Shown here piece by piece: positions 20,626-30,641 of a stretch of 44,238 nt of DNA. This DNA comes from Balamuthia mandrillaris (Eukaryota; Discosea; Longamoebia; Balamuthiidae). Numbering within the stretch: position 1 is the stretch's first letter; every line of letters starts with the position of its first letter. The DNA is taken from positions 1 through 44,238 of the forward strand of contig JAVKOQ010000394.1 in NCBI GenBank assembly GCA_031835245.1. The letters are read 5' to 3'. The position numbers and the translations under genes were made by a program. The notes under the pieces were generated by a model that saw only the letters and a list, made by a program, of their open reading frames with translations, ran no database searches and was not told the DNA's origin.

Positions 20626-21637
20626 ATGGCTTCTCGCACTGCCGTGTTGGCCTTGTTGGCTATGGCCCTGGCTAGCGTGGCCTTGGTCGGAGCTCAATGG
20701 ACTGCCGACTGCTCTCAAGGGGACTGCCTCTTCGTGAATAACATGGGGCAAGAAAACCTGAGCTACTATACGGACCCGCTGATGGACGACTACTCGGACG
20801 GCATCGTGGACTGGGGTGCTAACTGGTATTCTACCCCCTTCAACGCCAGTTGGAACATCTTGCCTGTCCGCTGGAACACCACAGTAACCCCGGATGACTT
20901 TACCGTGCCGGCTGGACAGAAATGGACCCTCACCAGCATTACCTTCATTGGAACGGAGGACCCCACCTACGACTTGCAGGTCAACAGGAAGATGTACTGG
21001 TATTTCTGGAACAACGTTCAGCGCCTTCAGAACGGCACCTGGTACAACCAACCGGACGAGGTGGACCAGCCCTTCTGGTATGCCAGGTGTAACGCGGCCG
21101 GCAACAACCCCAACTTGGTTGCCAACAGCACCCGCTTCTTCCGTCGTGGAACCCTCTGCTACGCCTACACCTGCACCTTCGAGGAGCCCTTGGTGATCGA
21201 CAACACCAACAGCACCGAGGACAGGATCGTGTGGCACGCGTGGATCAAGCACCACATGTGGAGCTTGGTTACCCTCTACCGAGAGGCCTACTGGCAGCAC
21301 ACCACCAAACCCCTCTACTTGACGAACCCTCCCATGAACGGCAACCACATGGTCGCTTGGGTTGGCGGCAACACCACCGGCATTCGCTCCTTCCCATGGA
21401 CCTACTACAGCACCGCTGACCTCACCCTCTACGACAAGTGGTTCTCCTGGGCGCCCTATGAGTTCTTTGGCGAACTTATCCCTGGTCCTGATAGGGGCTT
21501 CCAGACTGACTGGCCTATTCTGTACGTTTTGTTGCTTCCTTCCTTCCTTCCTCCTCCGCTGATCAGTTTCCCCATTTGCTAATTCGATTTCTTTTTTTTT
21601 TCATCACAGCATCCGCGGCTCTGCTGAAACGGCTTAA
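20626..21637 (+). CDS. Secreted protein of unknown family, 307 aa
   Basis: Exons 20626-21521 and 21610-21637 join in phase. The second exon encodes only about nine residues (IRGSAETA and a stop). The first 22 residues (ASRTAVLALLAMALASVALV) form a clear signal peptide, cleaved after about AQW. The mature protein is rich in Trp, Tyr, Asn and Thr, with at least seven N-x-S/T glycosylation sites and a few cysteines. DDFTVPAGQKWTLTSITF resembles the repeated strand motif of secreted beta-sandwich domains. There is no membrane anchor. Third positions are strongly C/G-biased, more than in the neighbours, suggesting high expression. I do not recognise the family; an extracellular or cyst-wall protein would fit but is a guess. 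Confidence 0.8.
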
Positions 21638-21889
21638 ACGTTAGTGTTTTCTTGCAGACCCCGCCCCCCTCCCTACCAAGGAAGGAGGGATCAAATCTTT
21701 GTTTAAACCTTTTTTATTATTATTATTTGCAAAAACATGTAAGGGGGCCATATGAATTCTACTCCAGCTGCTATATTTTAATCCCCCATCCGATCCTCGG
21801 ATGGCGGGAAGACCAAGCTTCTTCTTTTAATGTTGTATCAATAACTATTTAGTTCAGTTTTGTGTTTGCCCTCGCTTCATTTTTTGCGT

Positions 21890-23814
21890 TTATCCTCCTT
21901 TGCTCGTTGTGAGTGTTGCGGTTTGGTGGAGCAAGTCATCCTCTTCGCCAATAGAGAGGCGTGTGCGCTTGTGCGGTCTTGTCGGGGCGTTACCGCCGGT
22001 GGAAGAGTGCACCTCTGTCGCTGTGCCGCCCACGTCCAGTTCAACCGATCCCAATGCCTCCAGAAATAAGGATTGCCTCCGTTGTTCGTCTTCTTTCTCT
22101 TCGTTTTTCTCTGTTCTGCGTGGCGAGCATTGGGGCGCGTGCGTTTCTGCTTCCTTCGTGGGTGCGTTGGCTTGGTTGTGTTGTGGGCGACAGCGGCGAT
22201 GGGAGTGCAGGCCAGTGTTGTTGTTGCTTGTAGTGGTGCTGGTGAATGTACAGGTTTCTGCTCCAAAGGAGGAGGATGACGAGAACGATGAAAAAGTGGA
22301 AGTATTGGTGATGTCATTGAGTTGCGAGCGACTCCGACTGAGGCTTTTACCAAAATAAGTCCTCAAAAGGGCAGTTGAGCAGGCAACTGTTGGTACAATG
22401 GCCTTTGGCCGGAGGAACGCCACAAGCTCTTGTAGTTCCGAAAAAGAAGAATGGATGGAATATAAAACGTGCTGTGCAAAGTTAGCGTAACAAAAGATAC
22501 AATAGTAGAGAGAAGGTGGGCAAACCCAAACACCGTTTGCAAAACACGGCTGCTCGCAATACAATGACGTGTCATGCAACCCATTGCCAGGTATACCAAA
22601 CCACTGCGTGGACTGTGTGGCATGTAGAGGAGGAAAGAAATAAGATAAGATAACAGTGGGAATTGGGAAGCATACCGGCTTTATGTAGAGTGCACTCGAA
22701 GAAGCCTTTGCGCCCTTCTTTGCAAAAGTCTGCACTTGACAGGCGTGGAAGCGAGTGGAAGAAGCATCAGTAGTGATGTATTGTTGCTGATCCGGCAACA
22801 AACACAGCACTGCATACAGTCGCTCATCCACACACACCTGCACATCCAACAACACCATTGCAAAGGAAACAATTGAGTCAACAACTTGGAAGAGCATTCT
22901 TTCAGCCTCATTGGAAGGAGTGGTACTTGTGTGTTGAATTCTTGTGCGACAGCTTTGAAGATCAGCTCAGTGCCTAGCATCTCACACTCCAAGTAGACCC
23001 GCATATCAGGAGGGTGCTTGCGTATGATTTGCAAAACCTGTTCTATGGCTGCTTCCTGCCATGCACCATGATACAGTTGTTAGTGTAGGAAGAAAGGAAA
23101 AGAATAACAAATGTACATGCAACCACAAATGAGAAAAGAACAAGTACTTTTGTGGGTAATGCCCAAAACGGAGAACAAAAAGTGGTGTCCAAGAAGAGAC
23201 GATCGACCTGGCCAACGATTCTTCGCAAGGCAGGCTCCTCTTGCATGGACGGTTCGTAGCGCAAGTCTCCTGTGTGCAGGTACACCCCAAATGGTCCTTC
23301 CAACAACAGCCTTACTTGTGCATCATACATGAGCAACCAAAAGGAAGAAGGATGAAGGATGCATAAGGGAGAAGGGAAGGAGAAGGAGCAGAAGGAGAAA
23401 GAGATAAGGAAAATAGAAGAAGCAGGCGGAGAATAGAAAACCGAACATGGCGTCGCCAGGGCAATGGTTTGCTGGAAGGAGAGTGACGCACACACAGGCC
23501 TCTTCTTCTTCTTCTTCTCCTTCTTCCTCCTCTTCATAAAACGTCAGCATGTGTGGGGTATGGTAGGCCAGCGGGCGAAACAAGCCTCGGTCCAGCTTCG
23601 GAAAGCGTTGCAAGGCCAGCTCTCGCGTTTGAAAGGTACAGTATATGGGGCCATTGTTCCAACTATCCGATAGACCCAAGTAGTGATCTGCATGGAAATG
23701 CGTGAGGAAGTAAGCCTCGACGCCAGCACGGACCTTGAAGTTATCAACGGCAATTGCTGTGTGGGGCAGCACCCCGTTGAAGCCCAGCCGGCCACTGCTG
23801 CTGCTACCGCTCAT
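21890..23814 (-). CDS. DCLRE1B: Apollo/SNM1B-type DNA nuclease (DCLRE1B)
   Basis: A metallo-beta-lactamase/beta-CASP 5' exonuclease of the SNM1 family, acting in crosslink repair and telomere end processing. Six exons on the minus strand (23814-23442, 23314-23148, 23055-22927, 22837-22676, 22612-22532, 22471-21890) close in phase at 497 residues. The opening FNGVLPHTAIAVDNF is typical of Apollo. The metal site HFHADH is at 39-44, followed by LLPANHCPGDAMF, then VYLHTGDLRYEPSM. YSIHSSFSELQELVAFLRPK is the beta-CASP end. About 170 C-terminal residues are Ser/Thr/Asn-rich and unmatched. An in-frame ATG 54 bp upstream (23866-23868) could extend the N-terminus. I favour the second ATG because GRLGFNGVLPHT then sits near the start as in the family. 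A short acidic run interrupts the lactamase fold before the CPG motif. Confidence 0.92.
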
Positions 23815-23947
23815 CTTCCTTTTCTTCCTTGCTGCAGAGGAAGAAAATATTTCGAGGAAGAGATTCATTCAAAATTTTAAATGCAGGGAGCACCGCACGC
23901 GTTTGGCCTCAACAAATAATTATATATTACAGGAGAGGAGGAGGAGG

Positions 23948-26900
23948 TCACTTGGTGAGTTGAGCGTGGATCCAGCCATTCCATTGATGGTAGTGAAGGT
24001 TCTGGGCCATGGCCCGCTCGTACAGAGTCATGATGTTTTGGGTGCAGCGCTCCCCGCGCATGCTCAAGTTCAGCTTGATGGCCATCGCCATGGAGAAGAA
24101 CAGCTCTCGTTGTAGTTTCTGCAGCTCGCTTTCCAAGTGCTTCACTCTTTCCTCTTTCTCCTTCTTGTTCTTCTGCTTTTCGTTCCTTTCCTTCTCCTTC
24201 TCATTTTCTTGTTGGGAAGCAACAGCGTTGATGGCAGATGATGTTGCTGAGAGCAGTCTCTTCTCCAAGTCCTTGTTTTGTTCTTCGAGAATGGATGCAG
24301 CTTCCTCAGCCTTACGCTTTTGTTCTTCCGCAAGGTCCTTCTACATTCGTCCAATAATGCATACTACATGAGTACAAGTGGTGACAACAACAGTTTTTTA
24401 AAGCGAGACAAGTAACGCACCTCTGCGCTTAGGCAAGCCAGCTTCTCTTGCAAAGAAGCGTTGATTTGGTGCAATGCTTGCATGTCATTCTGGCACTCCA
24501 GGTCTTTGTCTTGTAGCTCTTGTAGGTCACGTTGAAGGCCCGCGTTCTGGACTTGAAGTTGGTTCAGCTCTTCTCTTAATCCTGCTGTCTCTTCTTCGTT
24601 CCGTGAAGTAACGTCAATTTGAGCTTTACTCAAATCTTCGAACTGGTGCTGCAACTGGTTTCGTTCTTCGTTCAAGCTCTTTACCTCCTGCTCTTTTTGT
24701 TGTAGTTGAACCACGACAAGGTCGAGGTTATGTTTTTGCTCTTCTGTCGCTCTCACCAATGACCCACTCTCCTCTTCCAGGTCCTTCAATCGACTGACGA
24801 GCCGCTCATTCTCTGCAACCTGTTGCCGCACTTCATTTTCTTTTTCGTCCAATCTACTTCTCAGATGTTGCAGCTCCTGAGTGGTGCTGCTCTGTTGCTG
24901 CTGCAACTGAAGCTTGAGGTCGCTCTGTTGCTCCGCTTTTTGCTGTTGTTTCTTCAGATCATTCTTCAGCTCTTCCACTTTGTGCTTTTTGCTAGCAAGC
25001 TTCGCCTCCAAATGTACGACAGAGAGGGTCTTTTCCTCAACTTCCCGCTGTTGTGCTTGCCTCGAGGCTTCAAGCTCCTCAATAACCTTGTTCTTTTCTT
25101 CCAGTTCCAAAACGGTTGATTTCAGGGATTCCGTCAATTGGGCCGCTTCCTCGGCCGCAGCTTCTCTCCGTATCTTGTCTTCTCTTTGTTCTTCTTCCAA
25201 GCTTGTCACCCTCATTTGAAGTTCTAGCGTTTCTTCTTCCTTTTTGCGCAGGTCCTCCTTGAGTTGGTGAACCTCTTCCTGGGAGTGCTCCAATTTCTCC
25301 TGCAAAACCTCCTTCTCTCTTTTCTGCTCAACCAGCTCGGCCTGAGCTTGAGCCAAGGCCTCCTCCAGAGAGAGACACCGCATCTTCACTTCCATTCTCT
25401 CTTTGCTGGCTTCTTCCTCCGTGTTGCCCATTTGCTGGCTCAGCTCTTGCAGCATTCGTTGGTGCTCTTCCTTTTGTTTTTCCTTTGCTTCTTGCAGGCG
25501 TTGATACCGGTCCGCTTGTTTCTGTTCTGCCTCTTTCAAGCCTGCCACCTCCTCTTTCAACGCCAGGACGCTCTCCTCTGCCTTTGTCACAGCCTCCTTC
25601 AGCTCTTCCACTTGCTTCTGCCAGGCTTCATCCTTCTCCGCTGCACTTTCTTTGGCTTTCGCCAATGCTTCCTCCTTTTCCGCCAAGTGCAGGGCTTGCT
25701 TCTGTTCTGCTTCCTTGAGTGTAACCACATCTGCTTTAGTTGCCTCCAGCTCTGATTCCACCTGAGCCAAGCTGTGTTGCAAGGCCGCATGCGATTCGCA
25801 TTTCCTTTCCAATTCCACTGATAGCTTCGCTCTAGCATCCTCCGCACTCATCAAGTTGTTACGTAGTTCCTCAGCAGTGGCGCGTGCTTCCTCCAGAGCC
25901 TCCTGAGTATGCGTCTTCTGCTCATCCAACTGATTGCCTATCTCCGCTTTGACGTTCTCCAACTCGGTCTGCAACTGTTGGACGAGAGCTTCGTGTTTTC
26001 GGTTCACTTCAGCATGTTCCTCTTGCAGCTGCTGAGCACGATTGACAGCACGCACAACTTCCGCTTCGCTTTCTTCCAGTTTTTGAGTGAGTTGTTCCTT
26101 CTCAAGAGCAAGCGCTTGCAGGTTTTTTGCGTGACTTTGTGTCTCCTCGTCCTTTTGCTGTTGCAGTTGTTGCAACTCCTCTCGTAGCCGCTTGACGTCG
26201 TTGTCTTGCTCTTGCAGCTTCTGCTGATATTTAACTCCAGCACCATCGAGCATCTGTTGCAGTTTCTCCAGTTCAGCTTGGCTATCTACGAATTGCTTAT
26301 TAATCTGCTCTATTTCCGTTGCTTGCGCTTCTATCTTTTGGGTGTTGGCCTCCAGAGATTTGGCTTGTTCCTCTACTGTTTGCGATAGAGCTTGTTGTTG
26401 TTTTGCGGCTTCTTGTTCTAGTTCCTCCTTCTCTGCTTTCTCCTTCTCCAGCGCATCCTGCTGTTCTGTCAGGGCTCGACGCACCTCTTCGATTTGCTGT
26501 GTTTGTTCTACTAAATGCTTCTCCAGATCTCCCCTCTGTTCGATCGCTTGCTTTAGAGCATTCAACTCATTGGATATTTGGGCTTCTCTAGTTCCACTCT
26601 CTTTCTCTTTCTGTTGGAGGAGGGCCTGTTGAGCTTCCAACTCTTGCTTCAAACCAGCAGCTTGCTCCTGCAAAGCTGTCTTTTCTTCCGCCCAATCTCT
26701 CTCCTTCTGTTCCAGCTGCTGTGATTGTTGTGCAACTAACTGTTTGTGCTCTTCTTCTTGCTTCTCTTTCTTTGTTTGCAAGCTTTGATAACGCTCTTGG
26801 GACTCCTTTACTGCTTCCTTTAGGCTGGCCACCTCCTCGTGCATTCGTGCGATGCTGTCCTCTGCCTTTGATAAAGCCTCTGTTAGCTCTTCCACTTGCT

Positions 26901-29324
26901 TCTGCCAGACTTCATCCTTCTCTGCCGCGCTTTCACTCGCCGCCAATAATGCTTCTTCCATCTGCTTTAGTTGCAGAACTTGTTCCTCACATCGGCTTTG
27001 TAGATCATCCACCTGGTGCTTCGTAGCTTCCAGCGCTTGATCCTTCTCTTTCAGTTGGCTGGTCAGTTGGTGGTGTGTCTCGGTGCTGGAGAGTAGCCCT
27101 GCATCTTTTTGTTGTAGGACCTCTTCCTTGGCTTTCACCTCCTCTTTTAGCTGACTAATCTCATCCAGATGTTGCTGAAGTTGCTTTTCCATCTGAGAGA
27201 GCACTCCTTCTTTGCGTGTAAGCTGCTCAATACCAGCAACGCGCTCCTCTTCTTTCGCTTGCAGTTGCTCCTTCGCTGTCATCAGCTCGGAATGAAGTTC
27301 CTGGTTGGCGTCCTCCTTATCCTTTATTCGTTGTTCCAGTTCTTGAATTGCACGTTCCTGCCCATCCTTTGCGGTGTTCAGGCGGTCTCGATCGTCAACA
27401 ACCGTGTTATGCACCGCTTTCAGACGCTCTATCTCGTCTTCTTTTGCTGCAACCGCTTTCTCAGCAACCAACAGCGCCTCCTGCATCTCTTCTAATTCGA
27501 GTTGGCGTTGTTTGAGTGAAGCCTCTTGCTCGGCAACGTGGTCTCTCAGGGCGACGAGGCTCTCCTCTTTCTCCTTCAACGTCTGTTGGTAGTCCTCTAT
27601 CTGCTTGTGCTGATCTTGCAACGCTTTGTTATTCTGGTCAAGTGTTTGTTCCATCTCAACCAGTCGCGCATTGAGGCCGAGGTGGGATTGGGCATTCGTG
27701 GCATTAGCTCTCTCTAGTCGGTGGCTCAGGTCATCCGTCTCTTTCGCTTTCTCCTCAAGTTCTAGGGTGAGCTTTTTCTGGGCCTCTTCGCTCAACGTCA
27801 AGGCCAGCTCTTTTTGCTGGAGTGTCTCTTCTTTGGCTCCTATCCGCTCCTTCAGCCGTCCCAACTCTTCTGTTTGTGCCTGCAATGTGCTGTTGAGTTG
27901 GTCCAAGGTCTCCACCTTGACTAACAACTCTTCCTCTTTGGCACGTGCTCTCACCTCCGCTGCTGCCAACTTCTGATTCAGTTCTCTCATTGCTTCCTCA
28001 TTGGACAGCAACTGTTTCTCACATACTTGAAGAGCGTCTTTTCTACTCTTTGCCTTGGCTTTTTGTTTGGTCTTTGCGTCTTCCACACTTGCCAAATCCT
28101 TACGTACTGATGCAACTGAAGATAGGGCTTCTTCGAGAGCTAAAGAGGTAGTGTGGGCTTCTGTTTTCTGTTGCAGCAACTGGCTCTCCATCTCCGCTTT
28201 CAGCTCTTCCACTTCCTTTGCGTGGTTCTCTTGTTGCTCTCGTTTCTGGTCCACCCACTTTGCTTGTAATTCAACAATGCGCGCTGCTTGTTGTTCCTGC
28301 TTCATCTTTTCTGCTGCTAGTTCGGCCGCCAGACTTGCCAACTCTGCTGCCTTTCTTTCTGCTTCTTTCTCTGCCTCTGCCACCTTCAGGCTCAGTTCTT
28401 TTTTCTCTTTCTCAGCCTTATCCTTATTTTGCTCTTCCCTTTCCTCTTGCTCTTGCTTCATTACTTGCATGCGCTCTTCCAGTTCCTCGTTTCTCTTCTC
28501 CTCTTGTTCCACCGCTTCTTGCTGTTTTTTGAGTTTCTGCTCCAATTCAGCCACTTGCTTAGTGGCCTCTTCCTCCGCCTCCTTTTGCTTTTCCAACAAT
28601 CCTCGCATTACAGAGATCTCCTCTTCCACCTCCTCTTCTCTCTTTTCCAATTCCTTGTCTTTGCCTTGCAACTGTTTGTTCTTGTCTTCTAACTCTTGTT
28701 GCAAGATTGCATGCTCTGCATCCCTTTTGGCCTTATCCTCGGCCCATTGTCTCTCCTTCTCCTCTTGCTCTTTTCTCAACTTTGTAACAGTGTCCTCTGC
28801 CGACTTCAACTGTCGTTTCAAAAGATTTATCTCTTGCTCTGTTTCGCTCAACATGTCCAACGCAGCTGCTTTCTCTTCTTCCACCCTTAACCATGTATTT
28901 AGTCCTGTTATCTGCAGTCCCAGCCATTTACTTCAGCCTTCATTTTGAGGGAAAAAGAGAGCGAGAGAAGAGAAAAGAGAGGGAACCAACCCAATACTTC
29001 CGTTCGTCTTCGTTGGCGGCCATCAGCTCGAACACCCTCTCAGGAGTGATGATTTCAAAGGGGCAAGAGGCGTCCCTTTTGCGTTGCTCCGGCGGGAGCT
29101 CCACTTTGCGGATGAACGTGATGGCGCTGCAGTCGATGGAGCCCAAGGGGGTGTTGTCCGTTTGGGTGGCGAAGTAGTTGAGCTTGTTGCCATGCTGGAA
29201 GAACCACCGCTTCTTGTAGGCCTTGACCAGGCCCTTCTCTCCTTTCTTTTGCAGCCAACCTTTCAACTGGGCACCCAAGCCATGCACATCGTCGTTAGCA
29301 CCGTCACCACCAAGAGAAGAGAAT

Positions 29325-29399
<75 letters not shown>

Positions 29400-29553
29400 A
29401 AGAGAAAGAGAAAGAGAAAGAGAAAGAGAAAGAGAAAGAGAGAGACTATGGAAGCGAGGAGTGGTGAAGAAGTACCGGCGCTAGGGATACGGATGAGCGT
29501 TGTGTAATGGTATAGGAAGAGGTACTGCCACGAGGCAGCACTACATTGTCCAT
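23948..29553 (-). CDS. PH-domain giant coiled-coil protein, copy A (1745 aa)
   Basis: Exons on the minus strand are 29553-29476, 29266-28991, 28911-24421 and 24340-23948; all introns are phase 0. A 26-residue leader is followed by a PH domain (about 27-125: LKGWLQKKGEKGLVKAYKKR, with the conserved closing Trp in GLNTWL). About 1,550 residues of almost uninterrupted heptad coiled coil rich in Glu, Gln, Lys and Leu follow. A conserved C-terminal segment of about 70 residues (QRELFFSMAMAIKLNLSMRG to the end) closes the protein. The PH domain may bind phosphoinositides and the rod resembles golgin, EEA1 or centrosomal tethers, but no family-defining motif is present, so the role is inference. Internal repeats exist within the rod: KDEVWQKQVEELTEALSKAE resembles KDEAWQKQVEELKEAVTKAE later on. 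Copy B is 3.6 kb upstream. Confidence 0.9.
29267..29475 (-). repeat. Intron 1 of copy A with CT/TTTCTC microsatellite
   Basis: The plus strand at 29329-29446 is (GA)n followed by about a dozen GAAAGA units; the coding strand is therefore pyrimidine-rich. The equivalent intron of copy B has a different, purine-rich plus strand without this array. Confidence 0.88.
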
Positions 29554-30027
29554 ATCGCCGTTGCGAACACGCGACTTCCTCTCGTCGACTCCTTTTCCCA
29601 ACAGCGACGGTGGTGGTACCTCACCGTCTGGTCAGCCCGTCTGTTACGTTACTGCGATGACTGATGCCCGCCGCCACTCCGTGAAGTTGTCGGCTTGACT
29701 GTAAGTAAGGCGGTCACCAGCAACGAAACCCTTCCAAGAAACGTTATCAAGCTTCGAAGGAAAGGCGTTCTTTTCCGGTTCCGCTCGCTGTTCCTCCTCT
29801 TTCCGTTTGCCTTTCTTTTTCCGGCCAAAAGAAAGGCACTGAGGAGCACTGCAGAATTTTTCCTCTAAAAATCGGTGCGGCAGGACCTGGCACTAACCCA
29901 AATATGGGTTTTTTGGCTCTTTTGCCATTACATTGGCATTTGTTGTAGACAAAGCCACGAAAAAAAAAACTCTAAAAAACGATAAAAAGGGGGAAAAGAA
30001 GAAAGGGAAGACACGACGCGATCGACG
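29554..30027. promoter_or_regulatory. Divergent intergenic region copy A / small unknown gene
   Basis: These 474 bp lie between start codons. No coding sequence with family support, no TGACGTCA palindrome and no clear TATA box are visible. A run of A at 29960-29968 lies near the plus-strand gene. Confidence 0.4.
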
Positions 30028-30641
30028 ATGGAAGAAGAACAACAACGACAACAAAGACAAGGAGCGGGGGTGTTTGTCGCTGAGGAAGACATAAGCTATT
30101 TTGTGTTTAGCTGCCTATGGCAGGAGATTTGTAAGAACCTGACTCAAGAGCCACGAAAGCTTCCAGTTGTTGTTGCAGTAGTGGTACCTCCGCCCTTTCA
30201 TGCTTTTGTTTGGGGAACAACTGAGTCCGTGCACTACAAGACGGAGGAACAGTTTCAGGCTTCACCGTTCCCATTAAACATGAGGAGAAAAAACTTCACG
30301 GATGGCGGCTATGCAGAGCTCACGCCCGAAGTAACGGTGTCCTACGATTTCAAGAGGCTCAGGACAAAAATCAGCCTTCGTTACCAAGTTTTCAATGCGC
30401 ATGGCACACTGCAGTGGCCACATGAGTTTAATGAACAGGTATGCTTGCTTTTATTGCTCTCTTATATATCTCTGAAGGTCGGGAAAATGCTCAAGATTTC
30501 TCTCTGCCCATGACCTTTCACCTCTTTGTGTAGCACCTTGAACTTTTGCTACAACGGGAGAGGCAGCGGCAGCGGCAGCTTCAGCACAAAGCGCTTGCCT
30601 TTCAAGGAGCTGCTGTGGAAGAGAACAATCACCGGAATTGA
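30028..30641 (+). CDS. Unrecognised protein, 172 aa, two exons
   Basis: Exon 1 (30028-30438) starts at an ATG and ends at a GTATGC donor. Exon 2 (30534-30641) follows a TGTGTAG acceptor with a pyrimidine tract, and the join is in phase 0. The first 12 residues are Glu/Gln/Arg. The body contains SYFVFSCLWQEICKNLT, FHAFVWGTTESVHYKTEEQF and EVTVSYDFKRLRTKISLRYQ, which looks like a mixed alpha/beta fold. The last 35 residues are a basic Gln/Arg helix (LLLQRERQRQRQLQHK). I do not recognise the family. Exon 2 and the intron overlap, on the opposite strand, the last 63 codons of the transposase-like gene. The 3' end may therefore have been altered by arrival of that gene. Confidence 0.6.

Noticed and set aside
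22363-22623. Alternative minus-strand frame in the Apollo gene
   Set aside because: It is another frame of exon 5 and the following intron; the frame leading to HVLYSIHSSFSEL is the one that matches the beta-CASP family.
24823-28948. Many plus-strand Leu/Phe/Ser-rich frames up to 297 codons
   Set aside because: They are shadows of the coiled-coil exon of copy A: Glu/Lys/Gln codons read as Leu/Phe/Ser in reverse.
30028-30513. The small plus-strand gene as a 5' fragment cut off by an insertion
   Set aside because: A good acceptor at 30532-30533 gives an in-phase second exon with a stop, so a complete 172-residue product is possible. I keep the overlap as a finding instead.
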